Assembly: GCA_964422925.1 (NCBI GenBank)
Contig: CAYRDC010000010.1
Location: 1-64,000 of the forward strand
Length of the DNA stretch: 64,000 nt
Source: CAYRDC01 sp964422925
GTDB taxonomy: Bacteria > Bacteroidota > Bacteroidia > Chitinophagales > S012-47
Direction: 5' to 3'
Below the pieces are notes generated by a model. It was not told the origin of the DNA. It saw only the letters and a program-made list of their open reading frames with translations, and did no database searches. Every line of letters starts with the position of its first letter. The first letter of the stretch is position 1. Both the position numbers and the translations under genes were made by a program. This document shows positions 25,412 to 34,462 of the stretch, one piece after another.

Positions 25412-27157
25412 ATGAACAAGGCCGTCAGATTAACCAGTAAACGTAAAGCGCCTGTTCCCGGCCGGAAATGGTGGCCGGGCGCCCTGCTATTCGCCCTTAT
25501 TTCGCTTTTGTATCATTACAATGGGTTCACGCAGGTGCTCCAATTTAATATCGATTACGCCTTCACCAATGAAGACACTGAAGTGGATATCAAAGTCCTC
25601 GATAACGACATGGCCTCGTTGACTATCATCGATAAAAATTCTGTAACCGTAGTCATTCATCCTACTTTAGGCAAGGATTCCGTTGAGGCGAATGGTGTTA
25701 TTCATTTCGAACCTTACCTGAATCTGTGCGGCCTGGATTCGTTTATGTATTCTGCCTGTGATACCAGTGGTATTTTTTGTGATAGCGCCTGGGTTTACAT
25801 TACCATTAAATGCATCAATGACAAGCCAGTGGCAAACGATGATACACTCATCACCGGTATCAATACCCATATGCCGGTAAAAGTACTGGCCAATGACTTT
25901 GATGCCGAAAATGGAATTGATTCGGCAACGCTGCAACTCATTGGTCTCCCCCTGCACGGTTCGGCAAGCGTTTACCTGGCGAAAAGCGCAGTTATTTACA
26001 ATCCGGATAACAATTTCCTGGGGCGTGATTCCGTACGCTATTTGATTAAAGACAAATATGACCTGAACCTGAAGGACACCGCGTGGATCCACATCTTTGT
26101 GGTAGACACCTGTGTTCCCTCCCTGTGTGTCTGGCCCGGTGACGCGAACAATGACGGTATTGTCAACAACAAAGATCTCCTGCCGGTGGGCCTTGCCTTT
26201 GGCACAGCCGGACCGGCCCGTGGCTCAGGAGCACCCAATATCGCCTGGACAGGCCAGTTCAGCACTGACTGGCTTACTGCCAAAACCCTGGGCAAAAAAA
26301 TGGACCTGAATTTTAAATATGCCGATACCAACGGAGATGGTGTAGTCGATACCCAGGATACCATCGCTATTATCAAGAATTACAACGAAATCCGTAACAA
26401 AACCGGAAGCCTGAGCGGTACGGAATCTGAAAATCCAAACATAATCATTGATGCCCGGAAAGACACCGTCCGGGTGGGTGATACCCTGGAAATCAACATC
26501 AGCCTGGGCAGCGACACCGCGGTAATGCAGAATATTTATGGGTACGCCTTTTCATTTGGATATGAGAAAAATTACGTTGACAGCGGATCGGTAAATGTAG
26601 ATTATAGCGGTAACTGGCTGGCACCCAACGGGGATTACCTCCATTTGGAAATGGACTTCTATCCCAGAAGTCAGACCGATATTGCGTTTACCCGCGTTAA
26701 CCACCAGGGAGCCAACGGCTATGGCCATATCGTCAAGATCAGTTTTATCATTGACAATATTGACGGCAAACTTTTCTCCACCGAAGTAATGAATTTATCG
26801 CTGGATGATGTGGAAGTATTGGATTCCAATGGAACAGAAATACCGGTTATTGTAAATACTGATTCTGTGGTAATTCTCCTTTCAGAAATCGGATGGGACG
26901 ACCCCGCCACACTGCCCGGTAAAGCAATAATCTACCCAAATCCCTCGGATGGTTTTGTTCAGGTGAGGGTAACTGAGGGAATCAGTGTACTTGAGTACCA
27001 GCTCACTGACCTGCTGGGACGTACTGTGATCCGGCACGATGAAACAGCCCCCAACCGTTTTAACCTCGATGTAAGTCATCTGCCAAACGGGACATATCTC
27101 TTGCGACTGAACACCCAGTATGGTATGATCACCAAACAAGTTCTCATAAGCAGGTAG
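25412..27157 (+). CDS. T9SS cargo with cadherin/VCBS-like, dockerin and cohesin-like domains
   Basis: From the ATG at 25412 the product has 581 residues. A long basic N-region (RLTSKRKAPVPGRKWW) precedes a hydrophobic core ending GFTQ. Two tandem Ig-like repeats of the Big/VCBS type follow (FTNEDTEVDIKVLDNDMASL; NDDTLITGINTHMPVKVLANDFD). Two EF-hand-like loops (GDANNDGIVNNKD, ADTNGDGVVDTQD) form a dockerin-like pair. Next comes a beta-sandwich (DTVRVGDTLEINISLG to HIVKISFII) that resembles a cohesin module, then a type A sorting tail (AIIYPNPSDGF, LPNGTYLLRL). Export by T9SS and calcium binding are likely; partners are unknown. The frame also has an ATG at 25364, but a promoter-like ATCTTTG at about 25351 would leave it almost leaderless. 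Confidence 0.78.
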   Translation: MNKAVRLTSKRKAPVPGRKWWPGALLFALISLLYHYNGFTQVLQFNIDYAFTNEDTEVDIKVLDNDMASLTIIDKNSVTVVIHPTLGKDSVEANGVIHFEPYLNLCGLDSFMYSACDTSGIFCDSAWVYITIKCINDKPVANDDTLITGINTHMPVKVLANDFDAENGIDSATLQLIGLPLHGSASVYLAKSAVIYNPDNNFLGRDSVRYLIKDKYDLNLKDTAWIHIFVVDTCVPSLCVWPGDANNDGIVNNKDLLPVGLAFGTAGPARGSGAPNIAWTGQFSTDWLTAKTLGKKMDLNFKYADTNGDGVVDTQDTIAIIKNYNEIRNKTGSLSGTESENPNIIIDARKDTVRVGDTLEINISLGSDTAVMQNIYGYAFSFGYEKNYVDSGSVNVDYSGNWLAPNGDYLHLEMDFYPRSQTDIAFTRVNHQGANGYGHIVKISFIIDNIDGKLFSTEVMNLSLDDVEVLDSNGTEIPVIVNTDSVVILLSEIGWDDPATLPGKAIIYPNPSDGFVQVRVTEGISVLEYQLTDLLGRTVIRHDETAPNRFNLDVSHLPNGTYLLRLNTQYGMITKQVLISR

Positions 27158-27176
27158 TAGCCACCCTTAGTTAGCA

Positions 27177-27219
27177 GCAAAACGGCTCCCGGTCTTATGG
27201 CCGCGGGGCCGTTTGCTTT
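27177..27219 (+). terminator. Probable Rho-independent terminator
   Basis: GCAAAACGGC-TCCC can pair with GGGGCCGTTTGC (one bulged A), followed by CTTTTTAT. It lies 19 bases after the stop at 27157. Confidence 0.6.
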
Positions 27220-27303
27220 TTATCCCGGACAAAGATTCCATACTGATCAGGCAGACACCCGGAAGACGGGCAAATAGATCATTCTCCATTAAGAAGGTGA
27301 GAC

Positions 27304-27331
27304 AAAAAAGGCCATCCAAAAGCGGACAGCC
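27304..27331 (-). terminator. Rho-independent terminator of the tRNA gene
   Basis: Read on the minus strand, GGCTGTCC pairs with GGATGGCC (two G-T pairs) around a six-base loop, followed by six or more T. It begins nine bases after the tRNA 3' end. Confidence 0.65.
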
Positions 27332-27339
27332 TCCCTGTG

Positions 27340-27412
<73 letters not shown>

Positions 27413-27582
27413 ATATATCTTTTTTGCAAGAACTTTTTCTGTCAATTCTCACCACGCGCAGGCTATTTTAGCCCTCCTGCCGCGTAATGTGGGTGCAAAT
27501 TTAGTACTTTTTGCCTGGCAAATGCAAGCCTCCGTGCCGATTGGGTTAATTTTCGGAATTTTGCATCCTGAAACAAACCCCT

Positions 27583-28458
27583 ATGCCCTTCAAATCAGGA
27601 TTCGTAAACATCATCGGAAAACCCAACGCGGGCAAATCAACCCTGATGAATGCCCTGGTGCAGGAAAACCTGTCCATCATCACGTCCAAGGCGCAAACCA
27701 CCCGTCACCGGATCACCGGCCTGCTCAACGGGAAGGATTTTCAAATCGTCTTTTCCGATACTCCGGGATTTCTGCGCCCGGCCTACCCGCTCCACCAGGC
27801 CATGATGCGCTATGTGGAATCCGCGCTCGAAGATGCCGACCTCATCCTGCTGGTGATAGACCTGAAGCACGACAAGAAAGACGAAGCACTGATCCGGGCG
27901 CTACAAAAGACCAGCGCTCCGGTGTTTGTGCTGCTCAACAAAACCGACCTGGTGGACGAAGCCCGCATCCGGCAGGCCGAAGCCCAGTGGCAGGAATGGA
28001 TAAACCCGGGCTGGATCCTGCCGGTATCCGCGTTGCTGGGCCACAATATCCCAAAGCTGATGCCCCGCATACTCGAAACCCTGCCCGAACATCCGCCCTA
28101 CTATCCCACGGATGAACTGACCGACCGGCCGGAAAGGTTTTTCGTGGCCGAGATCATCCGCGAAAAAATCTTTCTCAACTACGAACAGGAAATCCCCTAC
28201 TCCTGCGAGGTTGGCATAGAAAGTTTCAAGGAAGGTGATGACCTGGTCCGCATCCGGGCCCTGATATATGTAAACCGGAAATCGCAGAAACCTATTGTGA
28301 TCGGCAAAGGAGGGGAAAAGCTAAAGAAGGTAGGCACGGAAGCCCGGATAGATATTGAGAAATTCCTGGGCAAAAAAGTATATCTCGAACTATATGTCAA
28401 AGTCAAGGAAAACTGGCGCAATAACCCCAACATGCTGACCCGCTTGGGCTATCAATAA
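27583..28458 (+). CDS. era: GTPase Era
   Basis: This 291-residue GTPase binds 16S rRNA near its 3' end and helps 30S subunit maturation. The G1 P-loop GKPNAGKST is at residues 12-20, the G2 region TTRHRITG near 40, the G3 DTPG at 59-62 and the G4 NKTD at 119-122. The G5-like SALLGHN is present, and the C-terminal KH RNA-binding domain has VIGKGGEKLKKVGTEARIDI. Length is normal. The stop is nine bases before the ATG of der, so the two ribosome-assembly GTPases are probably one operon. Confidence 0.96.
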   Translation: MPFKSGFVNIIGKPNAGKSTLMNALVQENLSIITSKAQTTRHRITGLLNGKDFQIVFSDTPGFLRPAYPLHQAMMRYVESALEDADLILLVIDLKHDKKDEALIRALQKTSAPVFVLLNKTDLVDEARIRQAEAQWQEWINPGWILPVSALLGHNIPKLMPRILETLPEHPPYYPTDELTDRPERFFVAEIIREKIFLNYEQEIPYSCEVGIESFKEGDDLVRIRALIYVNRKSQKPIVIGKGGEKLKKVGTEARIDIEKFLGKKVYLELYVKVKENWRNNPNMLTRLGYQ

Positions 28459-28467
28459 AAAAGAAAC

Positions 28468-29778
28468 ATGAGCAAAACCGTAGCCATAGTAGGCCGTCCC
28501 AATGTGGGAAAATCCACGCTTTTCAACCGGCTCACGGAGCAGCGCAAGGCCATAGTGGACGACACCAGTGGCGTCACCCGCGACCGTATCTACGGTACCG
28601 CAGAATGGGGCGGGCGTCAGTTCAATGTCATTGACACCGGAGGGTTTGTGGCCCGGCCGGAAGATGTATTTGAACAAGCCATCCGCGAACAGGTTCACAT
28701 TGCCCTGGATGAAGCCGATGTTATCCTCTTCATGGTGGATGTAACCACAGGCATAACGGATCAGGATGAAGAAATGGCGGATATCCTGCGCAAGCAGGGG
28801 CGCAAGGTTATCCTGGTAATCAATAAGGTGGACAACTTCACCCGGGAGATGGAAGCCCAGTTGTTTTACCGGCTCGGTTTTGAACAAACACTTTTCCTTT
28901 CCAGTATTACGGGTTCCGGTACGGGTGAACTGCTGGACCTGGTGGTTTCCATGCTCGGGGACCCCGAACCGGAGGAGCCGGAGCCCCGGAAAATCCCGCG
29001 CCTGGCGATCATCGGCCAGCCCAATGTGGGTAAATCCAGCCTGGTAAACGCCCTGATAGGCCAGGAAAGAAACATCGTTACGGAAATAGCCGGCACCACT
29101 CGTGATGCCATCAATACCCACTACAAATACTTTAACAAAGAGTTCATCCTGACCGATACAGCCGGCCTGCGCAAAAAGACCAAAGTCCACGAAAACCTGG
29201 AATTCTACTCTGTGATCCGGGCCATCCGGGCCATGGATTATTCGGACGTTTGCCTTCTGTTGATTGACGCAACCAAAGGCATCGAGGGGCAGGACCTCAA
29301 CATTTTCCGGCTGGTTCAACGCAAGCGGAAAGGACTGGTTATACTCGTCAACAAATGGGACCTGGTGGAGAAAGACCATACCACCAGCCGCCAGATGGAG
29401 CAGCAGATCCGTGAGCGCATCGCTCCCTGGGACGATGTCCCGGTCCTGTTCATTTCCGCTACCGGCAAGACCCGCATTTTCAAAGCCGTGGAAACCGCGC
29501 TGGAAGTGTATGAAAACATGCAACGGAGGATCTCCACCTCCGCGCTGAATCAGTGGCTTGAATCCGCTGTGGCCCATTTCAACCCACCGGCTGTCAGGGG
29601 CCAGTACATCCGCATCAAATACGTAACCCAGTTGCCGGTACACCCCCCGGTGTTTGCCTTTTTCTGCAACCGGCCCAAAGACATCAAGGCCCCTTACATT
29701 CAATACCTGGAAAACCGCCTGCGGGAATCCTTTAATTTTACAGGCGTGCCTCTGAAACTGGTGTTCCGGCAAAAATGA
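28468..29778 (+). CDS. der: GTPase Der (EngA)
   Basis: This 436-residue double-GTPase is needed for 50S subunit assembly. Tandem G domains are visible: GRPNVGKST (9-17) with DTGG and NKVD, and the second GQPNVGKSS near residue 185 with DTAG and NKWD. A C-terminal KH-like domain follows (QYIRIKYVTQLPVHPPVFAF, ending VPLKLVFRQK). Length is normal. It follows era by nine bases, and its stop codon overlaps the ATG of the small lipoprotein gene that comes next (ATGA), indicating translational coupling. Confidence 0.97.
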   Translation: MSKTVAIVGRPNVGKSTLFNRLTEQRKAIVDDTSGVTRDRIYGTAEWGGRQFNVIDTGGFVARPEDVFEQAIREQVHIALDEADVILFMVDVTTGITDQDEEMADILRKQGRKVILVINKVDNFTREMEAQLFYRLGFEQTLFLSSITGSGTGELLDLVVSMLGDPEPEEPEPRKIPRLAIIGQPNVGKSSLVNALIGQERNIVTEIAGTTRDAINTHYKYFNKEFILTDTAGLRKKTKVHENLEFYSVIRAIRAMDYSDVCLLLIDATKGIEGQDLNIFRLVQRKRKGLVILVNKWDLVEKDHTTSRQMEQQIRERIAPWDDVPVLFISATGKTRIFKAVETALEVYENMQRRISTSALNQWLESAVAHFNPPAVRGQYIRIKYVTQLPVHPPVFAFFCNRPKDIKAPYIQYLENRLRESFNFTGVPLKLVFRQK

Positions 29779-29951
29779 AACGCTTGCTGTTCATAGGTCT
29801 GATAGCTGTTTGCCTGCTGGCTTCCTGCGGGCCCGGGAAACCCGCCCCGGGAAATGATAACCCGGCCATTGAGCAGGAAATCCGTGAAAAGGCAATTGAA
29901 GCAGTTCCTCCGGCCGACAGCCTGGAATTGGAAAGCCCTGACGCACAATAA
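29775..29951 (+). CDS. Small lipoprotein coupled to der
   Basis: A 58-residue product starts at the ATG overlapping the der stop codon. It is a textbook lipoprotein signal: MKRLLFIGLIAVCLLASC with the lipobox LLASC and Cys18. A short acidic, Pro-rich mature peptide follows (GPGKPAPGNDNP, EQEIREKAIEA, SLELESPDAQ) and is probably disordered with one helix. A periplasmic membrane anchor is predicted. It is the third gene of the era-der unit and ends eight bases before the convergent protease gene. No homologous family is recognised, and its link to ribosome GTPases is probably positional only. Confidence 0.72.
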   Translation: MKRLLFIGLIAVCLLASCGPGKPAPGNDNPAIEQEIREKAIEAVPPADSLELESPDAQ

Positions 29952-29958
29952 TCCCGGC

Positions 29959-31509
29959 TTAATGGTTTTCCAGGTAGTCGAGGGCAGCACGGTACTCCGC
30001 ATCCAATTGGTTGAAAAAGTAGAAATACCCGTTGGTATAGAAAATATTACGGGCTACGAATCCTTTAATTACTTTCCGGAATGCCTCTTCATACTTCCAC
30101 AAATCTTTCTGGCTTACCGGTGAGCGGGTGTATTTATTGAACGAAACAAATCCCTCGTAAACTGTTTCCGGCATGGAATAGCGCTGGTCGAAATCAGCCG
30201 GGCTCTTATACCTGCCGTACGCATGGGTATGCATGCCGTAGTACCGGTAAGCGTATTGCTGTATGATCCCCCGCACATTCAGCTGGCTGATTAATTTCAG
30301 CACTTTTGCCGTGTCAACGGGCAGGATGATATCCGGCTTTATGCCCCATTCCACCGTGTCGGCCACAGCCGTATCATGGGCTTCGTAGGTTTCATACAAG
30401 CGTTCCAGGTATTCCTGGTTATACTCTTCTACTCCATTGGAATAGGGCCGCTGGATACATTTGCCACTGGGTGTATAATACCGGGCGATGGTCAGCCGGA
30501 TTGCTGAATTATCCTGCAGTGTGATCTGATCCTGCACCAGCCCCTTGCCGTAAGTTCTCCGGCCCATTATGGTGCCGCGGTCCCAGTCGTGGATGGCCCC
30601 TGCCAGGATTTCACTGGCTGAAGCGGTGCCTTCATTTACCAAAACAACCAATTCCCCCTCTTCAAACAATCCCGGTTTCCCGGCTGTGTAGTTTTTGCGC
30701 GGGTAGGCCCTGCCTTTGGTGTAAACGATTAATTTCCGGTCATCCAGGAGTTCGTCAGCGATTTCGGTAGCTGCCTGTAAATATCCCCCTCCGTTGTCCC
30801 GCAGGTCCAGGATGAGCTTTTTCATGCCCATCTTTTTCAGGGTATCCAGGGCCTCCCTGAACTCGCGGGGGGTTTCTCCGGCAAACTGGCTGATCCGGAT
30901 ATAGCCAATGTCCGGGGTAGCCATATACCGGGCCACCACAGAAGGAACCGTTACCCGGTCGCGCGTAATAGTGAAAGGTATCAGGGTATCAATGCCGAAG
31001 CGCGCCACTTTTATTCTGACTTCCGTTCCCTTCGGCCCTTTCAACCTCCGGATAACTTCCTGATTTGTGATGCCAATGCCCGCCACCACCGAATCTTCAA
31101 TTTCTATGATTTTATCCCCGCTTAAAATACCCAGCTTTTCTGACGGGCCGCCCGGCAGGGTGGATACCACGATAATGGTATCGTCCAGGATGTTGAATTC
31201 AATGCCAATGCCTTCAAACCGGCCTTCGAGCGATTCATTCACCTGCTTCAATTCACTGGCCGGTATATAAGCCGAATGTGGGTCGAGATGCCGGAAAATA
31301 CCATTTACAGCCTCTTCGTACAATTGGTCAATATTCACCGAATCCACGTACCGGTAATTGATATAATTCAGAATTTCACTGATCTTGTCAGAACCACCCC
31401 CGGCCAGGTTCAACGTTTGCGGTGCGTGACCGCGGATCAGGAAACCCAGCAATATGCCAATTACCAATACCAGGGAAAATAGAAAAGGATAAAACGCTTT
31501 CCGGTTCAT
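29959..31509 (-). CDS. S41 family C-terminal processing protease (CtpA/Prc-like)
   Basis: This 516-residue protease is anchored by an N-terminal membrane segment (FYPFLFSLVLVIGILLGFLI, 6-25). The PDZ domain spans about 90-170 (FEGIGIEF, LSGDKIIEIEDSVV). The peptidase core has Ser297 (GTASASEI) and Lys322 (YGKGLVQ); the 25-residue spacing equals that of the Prc Ser-Lys dyad. GSPSxxxGxxxGD-type PDZ-binding and DLRDNGGG are also present. The roughly 150-residue C-terminal extension (HTHAYGRYKSPADF to ALDYLENH) is typical of the Bacteroidota CtpA group. It cleaves the C-termini of periplasmic proteins; the substrate is unknown. It converges on the era-der-lipoprotein unit. Confidence 0.93.
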   Translation of the reverse strand: MNRKAFYPFLFSLVLVIGILLGFLIRGHAPQTLNLAGGGSDKISEILNYINYRYVDSVNIDQLYEEAVNGIFRHLDPHSAYIPASELKQVNESLEGRFEGIGIEFNILDDTIIVVSTLPGGPSEKLGILSGDKIIEIEDSVVAGIGITNQEVIRRLKGPKGTEVRIKVARFGIDTLIPFTITRDRVTVPSVVARYMATPDIGYIRISQFAGETPREFREALDTLKKMGMKKLILDLRDNGGGYLQAATEIADELLDDRKLIVYTKGRAYPRKNYTAGKPGLFEEGELVVLVNEGTASASEILAGAIHDWDRGTIMGRRTYGKGLVQDQITLQDNSAIRLTIARYYTPSGKCIQRPYSNGVEEYNQEYLERLYETYEAHDTAVADTVEWGIKPDIILPVDTAKVLKLISQLNVRGIIQQYAYRYYGMHTHAYGRYKSPADFDQRYSMPETVYEGFVSFNKYTRSPVSQKDLWKYEEAFRKVIKGFVARNIFYTNGYFYFFNQLDAEYRAALDYLENH

Positions 31510-31800
31510 AGGGATGTTTGATTATTTATCTGCTGAAACAAAGCACAAAGAAAAAGAATTCAGTCCGATTGGACGATAACTTTCTAAAAATCAGAACCTG
31601 AATTTTACAAAGCTTACCGAAAGAATAAGTCGACTGTTTTTTTGACACAGAATCCCTAAATTGCAATTCATCCTGATAGCGCTTGCGCAAACAGGAAGGA
31701 AGCGTTTTTATCATAAAAACTCAAAAGCGATTCAGGAGAAATCAATAAGTAACCCGATAAGTCGTTATTTGCAAGACAATTGGCTTTTAACATTCTTACC

Positions 31801-32169
31801 ATGCGCAAACATTGGTATCCCATCATCGGCCTGCTGGCACTGACCATTTTACCTGCATGCAAGGGTACACAGGTTATTTGCACACAGCAATTCGTTATTG
31901 TCAGCCTGGAAGTAACCGGTCCGCAGCTGAACGATTGGTTCACCATACGGGAATTCAACAAGGACACGATCCGGATAACGAACAATGTATTCATGTCCCG
32001 GTATCCGGTACTGGACGATTCCTGGCAGTCGGTGTTGGAAAACCACGGGGAAACATTCACCTTTTATGGAATTTACAATGAGCAGGTTGTGGTAAAAGAA
32101 CCTTTCTTTATTACAGCAGATCAATGCCATATCATAAAGGTTAGCGGAGTGGACAGTACGGGATTTTGA
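31801..32169 (+). CDS. Unknown small lipoprotein
   Basis: From the ATG at 31801 the product has 122 residues and begins with a lipoprotein signal (MRKHWYPIIGLLALTILPAC, lipobox LPAC). The mature domain of about 100 residues is beta-rich (QQFVIVSLEVTG, QVVVKEPFFIT) with a second Cys near the end. No family is recognised. A frame extension to 31780 lacks signal character. It sits 72 bases upstream of murQ on the same strand, so the two could share a transcript. Confidence 0.65.
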   Translation: MRKHWYPIIGLLALTILPACKGTQVICTQQFVIVSLEVTGPQLNDWFTIREFNKDTIRITNNVFMSRYPVLDDSWQSVLENHGETFTFYGIYNEQVVVKEPFFITADQCHIIKVSGVDSTGF

Positions 32170-32241
32170 GGCACGGATAAACCCCGTGTATTTTGCCTTC
32201 AGGGGACAAGGCTGTACTTTAGCGCTGAAACCAGGGAAACC

Positions 32242-33051
32242 ATGTCCTCATTCCGGAAAATCACTGAAGACCCTTCCCCATACCGTCACCTGGAACGGAA
32301 AAACACCCGTGAATTGCTGGAACTGATCAACCGGGAAGACCGGAAAGTACCCGAAGCAGTGGGCCACGTAATTCCTGCCATCGAATCATTGGTGGAAAGC
32401 GTGGTGGACCATATGCTCTCAGGCGGGCGATTGTTTTACCTGGGAAGCGGCACGAGTGGACGGCTGGGCATAGTGGATGCTTCGGAATGCCCACCTACCT
32501 TCGGAGTTCCCCAGGATTTGGTCATCGGGCTGATTGCCGGAGGCGACCAGGCCATACGCAAAGCCCGGGAATTCGCGGAAGACAACCCGGACCGGGGCTG
32601 GCTCGACCTGCAGGAATACCAGGTCAACAAATCGGATGTAGTGATTGGCATAGCGGCAAGCGGCACCACACCTTACGTGGTAGGAGCCCTGGAACATTGC
32701 CGGAAAGCGGACATAACCACCGGATGCATTACCTGCAACCCCGGTTCCCCGGTAACCCTTCATGCGGATCATCCTGTAGTGGTTGTCGTGGGCCCGGAAT
32801 TCGTAACCGGCAGCACCCGGATGAAAAGTGGAACCGCCCAAAAGCTGGTTCTCAACATGATTACTACAGCCACCATGATCCGCCTTGGACGGGTGAAGGA
32901 CAACAAAATGGTCGATATGCAACTAAGTAACAACAAACTGGTTGACCGCGGCACCCGGATGGTCATGGAAGCACTGGGGTGTGACTATGAATCCGCCCGG
33001 AAAAAATTGCTGAACGCAGGCAGTGTCCGCAAAGCCATTGAAAAAGGTTAA
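32242..33051 (+). CDS. murQ: N-acetylmuramic acid 6-phosphate etherase
   Basis: This 269-residue enzyme cleaves the D-lactyl ether of MurNAc-6-phosphate, giving GlcNAc-6-phosphate in peptidoglycan recycling. The SIS-domain fold has YLGSGTSGRLGIVDASECPPTFG, split here as GSGTSGRLG (68-76) and ASECPPTF (80-87, with the catalytic-type Glu82). IGIAASGTTPYV, TGSTRMKSGTAQK and the C-terminal helices (NNKLVDRGTRMV) are typical. It is shorter than the E. coli enzyme (about 300) because the C-terminal UBA-like part is reduced, as in many Bacteroidota members. No murP or kinase is adjacent. Confidence 0.95.
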   Translation: MSSFRKITEDPSPYRHLERKNTRELLELINREDRKVPEAVGHVIPAIESLVESVVDHMLSGGRLFYLGSGTSGRLGIVDASECPPTFGVPQDLVIGLIAGGDQAIRKAREFAEDNPDRGWLDLQEYQVNKSDVVIGIAASGTTPYVVGALEHCRKADITTGCITCNPGSPVTLHADHPVVVVVGPEFVTGSTRMKSGTAQKLVLNMITTATMIRLGRVKDNKMVDMQLSNNKLVDRGTRMVMEALGCDYESARKKLLNAGSVRKAIEKG

Positions 33052-33069
33052 AATCCCAAATTGGTATCT

Positions 33070-33077
33070 TAAATTTG
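33070..33077 (+). promoter_or_regulatory. Candidate -7 promoter element (TAAATTTG)
   Basis: TAAATTTG fits TAnnTTTG, 22 bases before the ATG at 33100, so the next gene may have its own promoter. No -33 element at a proper distance is seen. Confidence 0.3.
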
Positions 33078-33099
33078 AACCCGGATTCGTTAATTATTT

Positions 33100-33699
33100 A
33101 TGCACACAATCGAACCATATTTTAAGTGGCGCGACCTGTACCGGGCCGAAGAAGATGAACGTTCCCCTTTCTACCGGCAGGAATACAGCGAATTTGAATT
33201 TACCAACACGCTATACAATTACCTGATCCATCCTCAATGGGATTACTTCGGCTCACCGACCCTGTATGTAAAGATCCTTTATGCTGATTATGTTTTCGGA
33301 TATGCTTTCCTGGAACTAATGGGCGAATGGAATGACTGCATCCACAACGATATCATGTTCCTGAAACGAGAGGTGGCAGATGTTTTAATGCATGCCGGCA
33401 TTAACAAGTTTGTGCTTATCGGTGAAAACGTGCTAAACTTTCATGCCTCTGACGACTGCTATTATGAAGCCTGGCATGAAGACCTGGAAGAGGACGGCTG
33501 GATCATGCTGATGAATTTCAGGGATCATGTACTGGACGAGATGCAGGAAACCGGTATTGGCCGCTACCTGCTCATGGGACATCACCTGGATATTCCTGCC
33601 TGGAGGACTTTTACGCCCCAAACCCTGTTCAATGCCATTGAATTGCAATTAATGCAAACTATTGAAAGGAAATCAGATCAAGCGAATGAATTGCCTTGA
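33100..33699 (+). CDS. Unknown conserved-looking cytoplasmic protein
   Basis: The 199-residue product has no signal peptide or transmembrane segment. It has a high content of aromatic and acidic residues (YFKWRDLYRAEEDERSPF, WHEDLEEDGWIMLMNF) and alternating helices and strands (INKFVLIGENVLNFH; GRYLLMGHH). The phrasing suggests a compact alpha/beta protein that I recall only as a hypothetical in Bacteroidota. It lies 48 bases after murQ on the same strand. No function is proposed. Confidence 0.65.
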   Translation: MHTIEPYFKWRDLYRAEEDERSPFYRQEYSEFEFTNTLYNYLIHPQWDYFGSPTLYVKILYADYVFGYAFLELMGEWNDCIHNDIMFLKREVADVLMHAGINKFVLIGENVLNFHASDDCYYEAWHEDLEEDGWIMLMNFRDHVLDEMQETGIGRYLLMGHHLDIPAWRTFTPQTLFNAIELQLMQTIERKSDQANELP

Positions 33700-33736
33700 T
33701 GGAAGGAAATATTGGATACAACATACTAACCAGGTC

Positions 33737-34159
33737 TCAGGCAGCGTGTTTCAGATGGTTGATTTCCCGGGTTAAAAACTCCACAAGCATTTCTGTATAC
33801 CGACTCATATACTTTACCATAACAGGTATTTCCGGGGAATCTGGTTTATCTTTAGCAGTGTGTTCAAGCCAATCCAGCACTTGTAATACATGCTGATCGC
33901 TTAGGATGTTTAAGGTGGACTTCAGCTTATGCGCCACTTTACTAAGCATTTCATAATCGTTCTCTTCCAGTAAACCGGTCATGGACCGGATGGCAGCCGG
34001 GGTATTTTCAATAATCATTTCCAGAATTTCAACAATGAACTCCGGATCACCTCCACTGAGCTCTTTTAACTGGGTAAGGTCTATGCGCAGTTCGGGAGTA
34101 TCTTTTAGGCCAAGATTATCACCTTCTGAACGCATGTCAGGATTTTTCATAACACTCAT
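33737..34159 (-). CDS. Stand-alone Hpt (histidine phosphotransfer) protein
   Basis: From the ATG at 34159 the product has 140 residues. The Hpt four-helix domain covers most of it: the motif VAHKLKST contains the phosphoaccepting His77, preceded by LSGGDPEFIVEILEMII and LLEENDYEMLSK, and followed by ILEHxxKD-like WLEHTAKDKPD. Soluble and single-domain, it would shuttle phosphate between receiver domains. The hybrid kinase at 41282 carries two receivers but no Hpt, and the response regulator at 34463 is the divergent neighbour, so I infer that it connects these two. Other possible starts are 34201 and 34150. Confidence 0.83.
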   Translation of the reverse strand: MSVMKNPDMRSEGDNLGLKDTPELRIDLTQLKELSGGDPEFIVEILEMIIENTPAAIRSMTGLLEENDYEMLSKVAHKLKSTLNILSDQHVLQVLDWLEHTAKDKPDSPEIPVMVKYMSRYTEMLVEFLTREINHLKHAA

Positions 34160-34233
34160 CTTATGGTTAATAAATAGTGTTAACAGCCGCTGTACATTCA
34201 CTTTCGGTAATAAGCATTCAAAAGGGAGTAGAA

Positions 34234-34407
34234 ATGAAAAATTTGCAGCAGTTATTACAACATCTCATACGGAAATTCATTCCGATTGTTGTACTTTTTA
34301 CACACTTTTTATTCGTCCTCTGGAGCCTGTCAGATAGTAATATAATATTTGGGCTTTCCGGTAAAATAAATGCCTGTAGAAGTTTAAATTACGGCCCTAT
34401 TATGTAA
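34234..34407 (+). CDS. Possible small single-pass membrane protein
   Basis: The ATG at 34234 follows a purine-rich AAAGGGAG that resembles a Shine-Dalgarno site, which is rare in this window. It opens 57 codons encoding a helix (KNLQQLLQHLIRKF), a hydrophobic span (IPIVVLFTHFLFVLWSL) and a polar tail. It lies between the divergent Hpt and response-regulator genes, in the latter's direction, ending 55 bases before it. No homologue is recognised; coding is unproven. Confidence 0.3.
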   Translation: MKNLQQLLQHLIRKFIPIVVLFTHFLFVLWSLSDSNIIFGLSGKINACRSLNYGPIM

Positions 34408-34462
34408 CCTTGAGGGACTTTCTACGATTAACAGAACATAAATTCATAAATTAAATCAGGGA

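Noticed and set aside
28390..29772. 460-codon antisense frame opposite der
   Set aside because: Mirrors the codon periodicity of a highly conserved GTPase gene; no motif in the translated product.
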